The notes below the pieces were generated by a model that ran no database searches, was not told the DNA's origin, and saw nothing but the letters and a program-made list of their open reading frames with translations. A program made the position numbers and the translations under genes. This document shows positions 40,309-48,582 of a DNA stretch of 55,365 bases, in pieces (within the stretch, counting starts at the first letter, position 1; each line of letters opens with the position of its first letter). Source of the stretch: Streptococcus mitis subsp. hohhotensis (lineage in GTDB: Bacteria > Bacillota > Bacilli > Lactobacillales > Streptococcaceae). Location of the stretch: assembly GCF_020089495.2 (NCBI RefSeq), contig NZ_JAIRCA020000004.1, forward strand, positions 1 through 55,365, given 5' to 3'.

Positions 40309-40680
40309 CTATTCTACAATCATCTTGCCGTGCATCATATTCATGCCACAAGAGAAACCATACTCTCCAGCCTGCTCAGGCGTGATTTCCACTACATACT
40401 CTTCACCCATTGGCAGGTCCGCATGTACACCAAAATCTGGAAAAACAATTTGGTCCAAACATGGTGAAGGATCCTTGCGGTCAAAGACAATGCGGGCTGG
40501 CACTGATTTCTTGAGGATAATCAACTCAGGCGTATAGCCTCCCATGACTTCCACTCGAATCTCTTGGTAGCCGTTTTTTTGCTGGGCCTTTTGTCCAGAT
40601 TTTTCAGGCTTTTTGAAAAACCAAAACAAGATAAAGGCGATAAGGGCAATACAAATAATGGTTACAATAGTATTTAACAT
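40309..40680 (-). CDS. cupA: Membrane-anchored copper chaperone CupA
   Basis: A 123-aa protein with one N-terminal membrane helix (about 4-22), a Lys-rich linker and a cupredoxin domain ending in FSCGMNMMHG, whose Cys and Met residues bind Cu+. CupA passes copper to the CopA N-terminal domain. Its fold resembles that domain of CopA, suggesting duplication. It is 10 nt from copY. Confidence 0.93.
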   Translation of the reverse strand: MLNTIVTIICIALIAFILFWFFKKPEKSGQKAQQKNGYQEIRVEVMGGYTPELIILKKSVPARIVFDRKDPSPCLDQIVFPDFGVHADLPMGEEYVVEITPEQAGEYGFSCGMNMMHGKMIVE

Positions 40681-40690
40681 GACGTCTCCT

Positions 40691-41086
40691 TTACATACAA
40701 TTACATTTTACTTCTGTTACAGCGCTTGATTTCTTCTCAGAAATCACAGCTTCCAAGTCTTCCAAGTCAGCCTGAGTAAAATCACATTCAGCAATCAAAT
40801 CAGCCAACAAGTTCTTAATCCTACGGGAACAAACCTTGTCTTTGATATCTTGGACAAGTAAATCCCGACTTTGGTCCAAAGTTAACAGTGCTGAATAAAC
40901 AAAAGACTTGCCTTCTTTTTTCCGAGTCAAACACTCTTTCTCAACCAAACGAGCCAAAAGAGTTTGAATGGTTGACTTGGACCAGTCGAACCGCTCTGCC
41001 AGAACCCTGATCAAATCCGTACTGGTCTGCTCTCCTTGCATCCAAATAATCTTCATGACCTGCCATTCTGCATCTGAAATCTGCAT
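40691..41086 (-). CDS. copY: CopY/BlaI-type copper-responsive repressor
   Basis: A 131-aa repressor with an N-terminal BlaI/MecI winged helix (IWMQGEQTSTDLIRVLAERF and LLARLVEKECLTRKKEGKSF). The C-terminus has a single CxC (KCNCM), where the classic CopY has two CxC pairs. Two cop boxes cover its promoter. I start at ATG 41086, seven bases after AGGAGG, instead of the GTG two codons earlier. Confidence 0.94.
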   Translation of the reverse strand: MQISDAEWQVMKIIWMQGEQTSTDLIRVLAERFDWSKSTIQTLLARLVEKECLTRKKEGKSFVYSALLTLDQSRDLLVQDIKDKVCSRRIKNLLADLIAECDFTQADLEDLEAVISEKKSSAVTEVKCNCM

Positions 41087-41104
41087 AATCACACCTCCTA
41101 AATC

Positions 41105-41156
41105 TACATTTGTCGATTACAGTTATTAGTATACTTTAAAAATCTACATTTGTCAA
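41105..41156 (-). promoter_or_regulatory. cop operon promoter with two cop boxes
   Basis: TACATTTGTCG (41105-41115) and TACATTTGTCA (41145-41155) match the cop-box KACANNYGTMK, the second at all but the last base. TTGACA (41156-41151), 17-nt spacer, TATACT (41133-41128) is the promoter; one box covers the -35 and the other lies just past +1. Confidence 0.92.
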
Positions 41157-41207
41157 TTATAAAATTCAAATCTTTCTCTTTTTTTAATCTTCATTACAAA
41201 AGTGATT

Positions 41208-41313
41208 AATACTCAATAAAAATCAAATAGCAAACTAGAAAGCTAGGCGCAGACAGTACTTTAGTACGGCAAGACGACGCTGACGTGGTTTAAAGAGATT
41301 TTCGAAGTGTTTA
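41208..41313 (+). repeat. BOX element between lctO and copY
   Basis: ATACTCAATAAAAATCAAAT at the left, GTACTTTAGTACGGCAAGAC in the centre, GAGATTTTCGAAGTG at the right; moderately diverged. Confidence 0.8.
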
Positions 41314-41323
41314 AAACACAAGC

Positions 41324-41347
41324 AAAAACCTCCACATCAAGTGGAGG
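41324..41347 (-). terminator. lctO terminator
   Basis: CCTCCAC/GTGGAGG stem followed by TTTTTG on the minus strand, just past the lctO stop. Confidence 0.85.
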
Positions 41348-41359
41348 CAATCTCTTTTA

Positions 41360-42496
41360 TCAATACAATTTTAAGTCACGAGGGTCAACTGGGAAAGTTG
41401 GGTTGTATGGGTTGTGACGGAGTTTGAAGTGTTTGACATCTTCAATAGTCTGAGTTCCAGACAACTGCATGACTGTCTTCAATTCCGCATTCAAGTGTTC
41501 AAAGACTTGACGCACACCAACACTACCACCAAGGGCCAAGCCATAGATAACAGGGCGACCAATAGCTACCAAGTCTGCCCCTGAAGCCAAGGCTTTAAAG
41601 ACGTGTTGACCACGACGAATACCTGAGTCAAAGACAATTGGCACGCGTTTATCAACTGCTTCAGCTACTTCTTGAAGTGAGTCAAAGGCAGCTGGTCCAC
41701 CGTCGATTTGGCGGCCACCGTGGTTGGTTACCCAGATACCAGAAGCTCCCGCAGCAAGCGAACGTTCAACATCCTCACGGCATTGTGGTCCCTTGACATA
41801 AACAGGAAGTCCAGAGTATTCAGCGATAAATTCTACATCACGTGGAGACAAACGTTGTTTAGCTGATTTGTAAACAAAGTCCATTGATTTACCAGCGCCT
41901 TCTGGTAGGTATTCTTCAACAATCGGCATGCCAACTGGGAAGACAAAACCATTACGTTTGTCCACCTCACGATTGCCCCCTACAGTAGCGTCTGCTGTCA
42001 AGACAATCGCTTTATAACCTTCAGCCTTCACACGATCCATGATGTGGCGGTTAATTCCGTCATCTTTACTAAAGTAAAATTGGAACCAGTGAGGTGTCCC
42101 TTGAAGGGCTTCCGTAATTTCTGGAAGGTCTACAGTAGAGTAAGAGCTGGTTGTATAGAGAGAACCAAACTCATGCACACCACGCGCAGTCGCCACTTCA
42201 CCCTGTTCATTTGCCAATTTATGAGCCGCAACAGGCGCCATAATGATTGGTGAAGACAGTTTTTCACCTGCAAATTCAATCTCTGTACTTGGATTTTCTA
42301 CATTGCAAAGCGTATGTGGAACGATGAGTTTGTGGTTAAAGGCACGGATATTCTCACGTAAAGTGAAAGTATCTTCCGCCCCACTAGCGATATAGCCAAA
42401 TGCTGCTTTAGGGATAACTTGTTGCGCCATTGGTTCCAAATCATAGGTATTGATGAAATCTACATGACCTTCTGCATTGCTTGTTTTGTATGACAT
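41360..42496 (-). CDS. lctO: L-lactate oxidase
   Basis: A 378-aa FMN enzyme that oxidises L-lactate to pyruvate with O2, releasing H2O2. The active-site His is in WVTNHGGRQIDGGPAAF. The alpha-hydroxy-acid oxidase fold and length fit. Together with SpxB it can cycle lactate to acetyl phosphate with two H2O2. The promoter TTGAAA-17-TAAGAT and a cre-like site precede it. Confidence 0.95.
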   Translation of the reverse strand: MSYKTSNAEGHVDFINTYDLEPMAQQVIPKAAFGYIASGAEDTFTLRENIRAFNHKLIVPHTLCNVENPSTEIEFAGEKLSSPIIMAPVAAHKLANEQGEVATARGVHEFGSLYTTSSYSTVDLPEITEALQGTPHWFQFYFSKDDGINRHIMDRVKAEGYKAIVLTADATVGGNREVDKRNGFVFPVGMPIVEEYLPEGAGKSMDFVYKSAKQRLSPRDVEFIAEYSGLPVYVKGPQCREDVERSLAAGASGIWVTNHGGRQIDGGPAAFDSLQEVAEAVDKRVPIVFDSGIRRGQHVFKALASGADLVAIGRPVIYGLALGGSVGVRQVFEHLNAELKTVMQLSGTQTIEDVKHFKLRHNPYNPTFPVDPRDLKLY

Positions 42497-42514
42497 AAAA
42501 TGCCCTCCTTGATA

Positions 42515-42574
42515 AGTAAGCGTTTTCTTTGTGTATTACAAAAATATCTTACCTCTTTTTTCAACACTTTTCAA
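42515..42574 (-). promoter_or_regulatory. lctO promoter and cre-like site
   Basis: TTGAAA (42574-42569), 17-nt spacer, TAAGAT (42551-42546). AGTAAGCGTTTTCT (42515-42528) matches the cre consensus at about 12 of 14 positions and lies just downstream of +1. Confidence 0.7.
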
Positions 42575-42672
42575 ATATTTTGTTTGGAAATTTCAGAAAG
42601 ATTCTGTCTATGATAAAAAATCCTTATAACGGCAATAAAAAATACATATTATTCAAAGTAGCTTTTAAGTGC

Positions 42673-42703
42673 TACAATAACTGTATTATTTCTAGATAGG
42701 AGG
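42673..42703 (+). promoter_or_regulatory. Extended -10 and strong RBS of the amino-acid ABC operon
   Basis: TGCTACAAT (TACAAT 42673-42678) is the -10; AGGAGG (42698-42703) is 8 nt before a TTG start at 42712. A GTAGC/GCTAC inverted repeat lies over the -10 region. Confidence 0.7.
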
Positions 42704-42711
42704 TTCTATTT

Positions 42712-43392
42712 TTGGATTGGTCCATTGTTGAACAATATCTACCACTATATCAAAAGGCATTCTTTCTAACCTTGCATATTGCAGTTTGGGGAATTTTGGG
42801 ATCCTTTCTGCTCGGTTTAATCGTCAGTATCATCCGGCATTACCGCATCCCTGTTTTGGCGCAAGTAGCGACAGCCTACATTGAATTGTCACGTAATACG
42901 CCCCTTTTGATTCAACTCTTCTTTCTCTACTTCGGTCTTCCCCGAATCGGGATTGTCCTATCTTCAGAAGTCTGTGCCACTTTAGGACTGGTCTTTTTAG
43001 GAGGCTCCTATATGGCAGAATCTTTCCGAAGTGGGCTGGAAGCCGTCAGTCAAACCCAGCAGGAGATTGGATTAGCAATCGGTCTGACACCTGTACAAGT
43101 CTTTCGCTATGTGGTTCTTCCGCAAGCAACAGCGGTAGCACTCCCCTCCTTTAGTGCCAATGTCATTTTCCTCATCAAGGAAACCTCTGTTTTCTCAGCA
43201 GTGGCTTTGGCCGATCTCATGTACGTCGCCAAGGACTTGATTGGGCTCTACTATGAGACAGACATTGCGCTAGCTATGTTGGTAGGTGCTTACCTGATGA
43301 TGCTTCTACCCATCTCACTGGTCTTTAGCTGGATAGAAAGGAGGCTCCGCCATGCAGGATTCGGGAATCCAAGTACTCTTTCAGGGAAATAA
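42712..43392 (+). CDS. Polar amino-acid ABC permease 1 (HisM/GlnP type), TTG start
   Basis: A 226-aa permease with about five membrane segments and the His/Glu/Gln permease family pattern (ELSRNTPLLIQLFFLYFGLP; EIGLAIGLTPVQVFRYVVLPQA, the coupling EAA loop). It starts with TTG 8 nt after AGGAGG. It forms a heterodimer with the next permease, whose start it overlaps by 41 nt. Confidence 0.92.
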   Translation: MDWSIVEQYLPLYQKAFFLTLHIAVWGILGSFLLGLIVSIIRHYRIPVLAQVATAYIELSRNTPLLIQLFFLYFGLPRIGIVLSSEVCATLGLVFLGGSYMAESFRSGLEAVSQTQQEIGLAIGLTPVQVFRYVVLPQATAVALPSFSANVIFLIKETSVFSAVALADLMYVAKDLIGLYYETDIALAMLVGAYLMMLLPISLVFSWIERRLRHAGFGNPSTLSGK

Positions 43393-44029
43393 TCTCCTGA
43401 GAATCTTACAGGGATTGGGCGTTACGATTGGGATATCCATCCTGTCTGTCCTCTTATCCATGATATTCGGAACAGTCATGGGGATTATCATGACCTCCCA
43501 TTCTAGAATCGTACGATTTTTAACACGATTGTATCTAGAATTTATCCGTATCATGCCCCAGCTGGTACTACTTTTCATCATTTATTTCGGCTTGGCTCGA
43601 AACTTTAATATCAATATCTCAGGTGAGGTTTCAGCTATTATTGTTTTTACCTTCTGGGGAACAGCTGAGATGGGGGACTTGGTCCGTGGAGCTATCACTT
43701 CCCTCCCTAAGCATCAGTTTGAAAGTGGACAGGCGCTCGGCTTGACCAATGTTCAACTTTACTACCACATTATCATCCCACAAGTCTTGAGAAGATTATT
43801 GCCACAAGCCATCAACCTTGTTACTCGGATGATTAAAACCACTTCCTTGGTTGTCTTAATTGGGGTTGTTGAAGTGACCAAGGTTGGACAACAAATCATC
43901 GATAGCAATCGCCTGACTATCCCAACTGCTTCCTTTTGGATTTATGGAACCATTCTGGTCTTGTATTTCGCAGTTTGCTTCCCTATTTCCAAACTATCCA
44001 CTCAGCTAGAAAAACATTGGAGGAACTAA
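43352..44029 (+). CDS. Polar amino-acid ABC permease 2
   Basis: A 225-aa permease of the same family (FIRIMPQLVLLFIIYFGLA; ESGQALGLTNVQLYYHIIIPQV). The start is ATG at 43352 after AAAGGAGG inside the previous gene. It abuts the ATPase gene without a gap. Confidence 0.93.
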   Translation: MQDSGIQVLFQGNNLLRILQGLGVTIGISILSVLLSMIFGTVMGIIMTSHSRIVRFLTRLYLEFIRIMPQLVLLFIIYFGLARNFNINISGEVSAIIVFTFWGTAEMGDLVRGAITSLPKHQFESGQALGLTNVQLYYHIIIPQVLRRLLPQAINLVTRMIKTTSLVVLIGVVEVTKVGQQIIDSNRLTIPTASFWIYGTILVLYFAVCFPISKLSTQLEKHWRN

Positions 44030-44788
44030 ATGTCTGAAACTATCTTAGAAATCAAGGAACTCAAAAAATCCTTCGGAGACAATCCTATCCTCCAAGGACT
44101 TTCTCTAGATATCAAAAAAGGGGAAGTTGTCGTTATTCTAGGGCCATCTGGTTGTGGGAAAAGTACCCTCCTTCGTTGCCTCAATGGCTTAGAAAGTATT
44201 CAAGGTGGAGACATTCTTCTGGACGGTCAGTCTATCGTTGAAAATAAAAAAGATTTTCACCTAGTTCGCCAAAAGATTGGCATGGTCTTTCAAAGTTATG
44301 AACTCTTTCCCCATCTGGACGTCCTACAAAACCTCATCCTAGGTCCTATCAAGGCTCAGGGAAGAGACAAGAAGGAAGTAACGGAAGAAGCTTTGCAACT
44401 ACTGGAACGTGTTGGTTTGCTAGATAAACAACATAGCTTTGCGCGTCAATTATCTGGTGGACAGAAGCAACGTGTTGCAATTGTTCGTGCCCTCCTCATG
44501 CACCCAGAAATTATCCTCTTTGACGAAGTGACGGCTTCGCTGGATCCAGAAATGGTGCGTGAGGTTCTGGAACTCATCAACGACTTGGCTCAAGAAGGCC
44601 GTACCATGATTTTAGTAACCCACGAAATGCAGTTTGCTCAAGCAATTGCCGATCGGATTATCTTCCTCGACCAAGGGAAAATCGCTGAAGAAGGAACGGC
44701 TCAAGCCTTCTTCACCAATCCGCAAACCAAACGAGCTCAGGAATTTTTAAATGTCTTTGACTTTAGCCAATTTGGCTCATATCTATAA
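44030..44788 (+). CDS. Polar amino-acid ABC ATPase (GlnQ type)
   Basis: A 252-aa ABC ATPase with Walker A GPSGCGKST, signature LSGGQKQRVAI, Walker B ILFDEVTASLDPE and the GMVFQSYELFPH Q-loop typical of amino-acid importers. It energises the two permeases before it. Confidence 0.95.
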   Translation: MSETILEIKELKKSFGDNPILQGLSLDIKKGEVVVILGPSGCGKSTLLRCLNGLESIQGGDILLDGQSIVENKKDFHLVRQKIGMVFQSYELFPHLDVLQNLILGPIKAQGRDKKEVTEEALQLLERVGLLDKQHSFARQLSGGQKQRVAIVRALLMHPEIILFDEVTASLDPEMVREVLELINDLAQEGRTMILVTHEMQFAQAIADRIIFLDQGKIAEEGTAQAFFTNPQTKRAQEFLNVFDFSQFGSYL

Positions 44789-44799
44789 AGGAGATTCTT

Positions 44800-45666
44800 A
44801 TGAAACTATTCAAACCACTCTTAACTGTTTTGGCACTTGCCTTTGCCCTTATCTTTGTCACAGCTTGTAGCTCAGGTGGAAATGCTGGTTCATCATCTGG
44901 TAAAACCACTGCCAAGGCTCGCACAATCGATGAAATCAAAAAAAGCGGTGAGCTACGAATAGCCGTATTTGGAGACAAGAAACCATTTGGTTACGTTGAT
45001 AATGACGGTTCCTACAAAGGTTACGATATTGAACTTGGGAACCAACTGGCTCAGGACCTTGGTGTCAAGGTTAAATACGTTTCAGTCGATGCTGCCAACC
45101 GTGCTGAATACTTGATTTCAAACAAGGTGGATATTACCCTTGCCAACTTTACAGTAACAGACGAACGTAAGAAACAAGTTGATTTTGCCCTTCCATATAT
45201 GAAAGTTTCACTTGGTGTCGTATCACCTAAGACTGGTCTCATTACAGACGTCAAACAACTTGAAGGTAAAACCTTGATTGTCACAAAAGGAACGACTGCT
45301 GAGACTTATTTTGAAAAGAATCACCCAGAAGTAAAACTCCAAAAATACGACCAATATAGCGATGCCTACCAAGCCCTTCTTGACAGACGTGGAGATGCCT
45401 TCTCTACTGACAATACGGAAGTCCTAGCTTGGGCGCTTGAAAACAAAGGATTTGAAGTAGGAATTACTTCCCTCGGTAATCCAGATACCATTGCAGCAGC
45501 AGTTCAAAAAGGCAACCAAGAATTGCTAGACTTCATCAATAAAGATATTGAAAAATTAGGTAAGGAAAACTTCTTCCACAAGGCCTATGAAAAAACACTT
45601 CATCCAACCTACGGTGACGCTGCTAAAGCAGATGACCTTGTTGTTGAGGGCGGAAAAGTTGACTAA
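44800..45666 (+). CDS. Amino-acid-binding lipoprotein of the ABC importer
   Basis: A 288-aa lipoprotein with lipobox VTAC and Cys23, then a Gly/Ser/Thr linker and a type II binding-protein fold (RIAVFGDKKPFGYVDNDG; ELGNQLAQDLGVKV). It resembles glutamate/aspartate or cystine binders; the ligand is not decided. It follows the ATPase by 11 nt and ends the operon. Confidence 0.92.
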   Translation: MKLFKPLLTVLALAFALIFVTACSSGGNAGSSSGKTTAKARTIDEIKKSGELRIAVFGDKKPFGYVDNDGSYKGYDIELGNQLAQDLGVKVKYVSVDAANRAEYLISNKVDITLANFTVTDERKKQVDFALPYMKVSLGVVSPKTGLITDVKQLEGKTLIVTKGTTAETYFEKNHPEVKLQKYDQYSDAYQALLDRRGDAFSTDNTEVLAWALENKGFEVGITSLGNPDTIAAAVQKGNQELLDFINKDIEKLGKENFFHKAYEKTLHPTYGDAAKADDLVVEGGKVD

Positions 45667-45682
45667 TACTCAATGAAATCAC

Positions 45683-45721
45683 AAAAAGAAATCAGGTAAT
45701 CCTAGTGACTACCTGATTTTC
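45683..45721. terminator. Bidirectional terminator between ABC operon and pyrE
   Basis: AAATCAGGTA (45689-45698) pairs with TACCTGATTT (45710-45719); T runs on both strands. Confidence 0.85.
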
Positions 45722-45727
45722 TATGTT

Positions 45728-46360
45728 TTAGGCATTTTGCCAATTTTCTTGGTCTTCTTTAAAGCGTTTTAGGAGATCCAATCCTTCTGGTGTGATGTAA
45801 CCTTCTTCTTGGGCTAGGTGGATGAGTTCACTGTAGTTAGAAAGCGTCACAAGTTTGACACCTGCGTCTGAGAAGTTCTTATCTGCTTTTGGCAATTGGT
45901 AACTGAAAATCGCTACAACTCCAAGCACATCTGCTCCTTCTCGTTTAGCAGCTGCTACTGCTTCAAGAACAGAACCACCTGTTGAAATAAGGTCTTCAAC
46001 CACTACCATTTTTTGACCCTGAGCTACGCGGCCTTCGATTTGATTACCAGCTCCGTGGTCTTTTGGTTTGCTACGGATGTAGGCAAATGGCAGATTCATC
46101 TTGTCAGCAATAATAGCTCCGTGTGGAATCCCTGCTGTTGCAGTTCCTGCAATCACTTCTACCTCAGGAAAGGCTTCTTTAATAGCATCTACAAAACCAT
46201 TTTCAATGAGTGTACGAGTTTCTGGATAGGCTAGTGTCACACGATTATCAGTGTAAATCGGTGACTTGATACCAGATGCCCAAGTGAAAGGCTCCTCTGG
46301 TTTGAGGTAAACGGCTTGAATTTTCAAGAGGTGGCTAGCGATATCTTTAGCAAGTGTCAT
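45728..46360 (-). CDS. pyrE: Orotate phosphoribosyltransferase
   Basis: A 210-aa enzyme that adds PRPP to orotate to give OMP. The PRPP motif [16 protein letters not shown] is at about 114-129. It follows pyrF by 33 nt and shares its attenuated transcript. Confidence 0.96.
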   Translation of the reverse strand: MTLAKDIASHLLKIQAVYLKPEEPFTWASGIKSPIYTDNRVTLAYPETRTLIENGFVDAIKEAFPEVEVIAGTATAGIPHGAIIADKMNLPFAYIRSKPKDHGAGNQIEGRVAQGQKMVVVEDLISTGGSVLEAVAAAKREGADVLGVVAIFSYQLPKADKNFSDAGVKLVTLSNYSELIHLAQEEGYITPEGLDLLKRFKEDQENWQNA

Positions 46361-46393
46361 GGTATTCTCCTTTTATTTTTCTAATCTAGTTCT

Positions 46394-47095
46394 TTAATTC
46401 CAGTCCTGTGTCCATTCATCTTTGATGGCATGATAAGCTGCAACAGGATCCTCAGCTTGGGTAATGGGACGTCCCACCACGATATAGTCACTACCTATTT
46501 GATAGGCATCCGCTGGCGTCATAACGCGTTTTTGGTCTCCAACTGCAGCACCTGTAGGGCGAATCCCCGGTGTCAGACAGATAAAATCTGGATTGGTAGC
46601 CTGCTTGATGAGTTGCACTTCCTGAGCCGAGCAAACAACTCCATCCAAACCCGCTTCAGCTGTCTTCTTGGCATAGTGGATAACTGACTCTTGCAGGCTG
46701 GTTTGGATATTTTGAAACTCCTGCATCTGGGCTTCTGACGTTGATGTCAGCTGCGTTACAGCGATCAATTGGGCTTGACTTCCAAGACCTTCACGCGCAG
46801 CCTTCATCATCTCTACACCGCCAGCAGCATGAACATTGGTCATGTCCACACCAAGCTGAGACAAGACCTTCATGGCCGACTTGACTGTATTGGGAATGTC
46901 ATGCAGCTTGAGATCCAAAAAGACACTATGACCCAAGCCTTTTAAGTAGGACACAATCTCAGGCCCTGCTGCGTAATAAAGCTCCATCCCTACCTTTAGA
47001 TAAAGGCTTTCTTCCTCTGGAAAAAGAGCTAAAAATTCCTTGACCGCCTCAAAACTAGGAAAATCAAGAGCAATGACTGGACGATGTTCTCGCAT
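46394..47095 (-). CDS. pyrF: Orotidine-5'-phosphate decarboxylase
   Basis: A 233-aa decarboxylase that turns OMP into UMP. The active-site [13 protein letters not shown] (about 57-69) and the C-terminal phosphate loop VVGRPIT are present. I start at [12 protein letters not shown] after AAAGGAG; the longest frame would run back through the attenuator hairpin and is rejected. Confidence 0.96.
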   Translation of the reverse strand: MREHRPVIALDFPSFEAVKEFLALFPEEESLYLKVGMELYYAAGPEIVSYLKGLGHSVFLDLKLHDIPNTVKSAMKVLSQLGVDMTNVHAAGGVEMMKAAREGLGSQAQLIAVTQLTSTSEAQMQEFQNIQTSLQESVIHYAKKTAEAGLDGVVCSAQEVQLIKQATNPDFICLTPGIRPTGAAVGDQKRVMTPADAYQIGSDYIVVGRPITQAEDPVAAYHAIKDEWTQDWN

Positions 47096-47149
47096 AGGTT
47101 TCTCCTTTTTACCTTTGCTAGTGAGAGAGTCTAGACACAAGAAGCCACG

Positions 47150-47237
47150 AAAAAAGGAACCTGCCAACAGCAAGGTTCCACGAAAAATAGGTAGTCTCCA
47201 CCCTTTCACCGTCTAACCTTAGCTGCCTCTCTGGACT
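47150..47237 (-). promoter_or_regulatory. PyrR-type attenuator in the pyrFE leader
   Basis: AGTCCAGAGAGGC (47237-47225) is the conserved PyrR-binding loop. Downstream, an AACCTTGC-type arm pairs with GCAGGTTCC (47156-47162 with 47173-47179), followed by TTTTT, giving the terminator. PyrR with UMP should favour termination. Confidence 0.9.
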
Positions 47238-47256
47238 GCTTTAAAGGTTTTTTACT

Positions 47257-47285
47257 ATTCTATTATTTCTACTAGCACTTGTCAA
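47257..47285 (-). promoter_or_regulatory. pyrFE promoter
   Basis: TTGACA (47285-47280), exact 17-nt spacer, TAGAAT (47262-47257), placed about 20 bp before the PyrR loop. Confidence 0.85.
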
Positions 47286-47286
47286 G

Positions 47287-47311
47287 TAAAAACATAGCAA
47301 CTAAAGAGCTA
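47287..47311 (-). terminator. Probable terminator of the murD-murG-divIB operon
   Basis: ATAGC/GCTAT short stem followed by GTTTTTA on the minus strand, about 20 nt after divIB and directly before the pyrFE -35 box. Confidence 0.6.
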
Positions 47312-47328
47312 TAGGAGAAAAGGTAAAC

Positions 47329-48573
47329 CTAGCGACGCGGTGAACGCTGACTTGTTTGATTTCGATTGCTTTCTTCCTCCATTTTTTTCTTCTCTTCTTC
47401 CAATTTTTTCTGCTGTTCTTCCAGTCTTTTCCTCTCTTCCTCTTTCTGTTTCTTCTCAGCTTCTTCGGCCTCTTTTTTAGCTTTTTCTTCTGCTTCCATA
47501 ATTAATTTATCCGCTACAGTGTAGCTGTAAATTCCAGCTTCCATGTCGACCACACTTGGTTCTGACAATTGTGGCTTAATCTTACTGTAGTAAGGCAATT
47601 TCTTGCTCATTTCAGACAGGGGAACCAAGACCTCGTCCGAATCATTCATCGTCAATCGAATTAAATCTGATGTAACCTTGCTTGGGGCTAGTTCCACCTT
47701 TTGGATAGCCGCCTTGAGTTCTGGGCTAATTTGAGCAAGTTCTGACGCAAAACTTTTGATTTGTTCGCTATCATTAAAGAGAACAGATAAATAAGTTTCT
47801 GGTAAACTGACCAGGCTCACAGAACTAGTCTCAAGCTGACCACTAGAAAGAATAGGATAATGATTTTCTCCAGAAATATAGTAGGCAACAATATCATATT
47901 CCTTGACCTTGATAGTGAACTTAGTTGGAAATTGATAAACAAGCTGAGCTGATTCAACCCAATAATTAGACTTGATCCGCTCTTCATATTTTGCCTTATC
48001 TAGCAGAAGGTTAATCGTATAATCCGAATCCTGAATGCCTGAAGCCTGTCGAATATCATCAGCCGTAGTTTGCACCGTTCCCTCAATACGGATATCCTTC
48101 ATGGTCGCATAAGGACTGAGTAGGTAGGCAGAGACGACCAATAAAAATAGACTTGGAAATAAAATCGTTAAGGCTCGTAAGATATGGAGGCCAGGAATCT
48201 TGTCTTTAGCTGGTTTTTCTTTTGTAACCTTTTTAGCAAGCTTTTTATCCTGGTTCTCGTCCTCTTTAGACCCTGATTCTTCTATCTCTTCTTCCTCTTT
48301 GTCACCCTCTGAGGATACTACTTTTTCTTCAGACTCTCTCTTAGCTGATTCTTCATCTTCTGGGTCCGCTTCACTCTCCGAACCCCCCTTGTCCTCTGAC
48401 TTCTCAGATTCTTCTCCCATTCGAGCTTGTCTTTCCTTTTCCTTCTCCTCAGCTAGGGCCGCCTCTTCTTCAGCCTTCTTTTTTAGATATTCTTGGTTTC
48501 GTTTCTGCCATTCTGATAACTCTTTAAATTCTTCGAGGATTTCTTTGCCCTCATTTTTCTTATCTTTTGACAT
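47329..48573 (-). CDS. divIB: Cell-division protein DivIB/FtsQ
   Basis: A 414-aa bitopic divisome protein. The cytoplasmic part (about 1-130) is extremely rich in Glu, Lys and Ser. A membrane helix lies at about 132-155, then a POTRA domain (beginning TMKDIRIEGTVQTTADDI), a beta domain and a C-terminal Lys/Glu coiled-coil tail. It bridges FtsL, DivIC and PBPs at the septum. It ends the murD-murG-divIB run, 9 nt after murG. Confidence 0.93.
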   Translation of the reverse strand: MSKDKKNEGKEILEEFKELSEWQKRNQEYLKKKAEEEAALAEEKEKERQARMGEESEKSEDKGGSESEADPEDEESAKRESEEKVVSSEGDKEEEEIEESGSKEDENQDKKLAKKVTKEKPAKDKIPGLHILRALTILFPSLFLLVVSAYLLSPYATMKDIRIEGTVQTTADDIRQASGIQDSDYTINLLLDKAKYEERIKSNYWVESAQLVYQFPTKFTIKVKEYDIVAYYISGENHYPILSSGQLETSSVSLVSLPETYLSVLFNDSEQIKSFASELAQISPELKAAIQKVELAPSKVTSDLIRLTMNDSDEVLVPLSEMSKKLPYYSKIKPQLSEPSVVDMEAGIYSYTVADKLIMEAEEKAKKEAEEAEKKQKEEERKRLEEQQKKLEEEKKKMEEESNRNQTSQRSPRR

Positions 48574-48582
48574 TTACTTTCC

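Noticed and set aside
47096..47209. PyrF with a 38-residue N-terminal extension
   Set aside because: It reads through the attenuator terminator; the shorter start has a strong RBS and family length.
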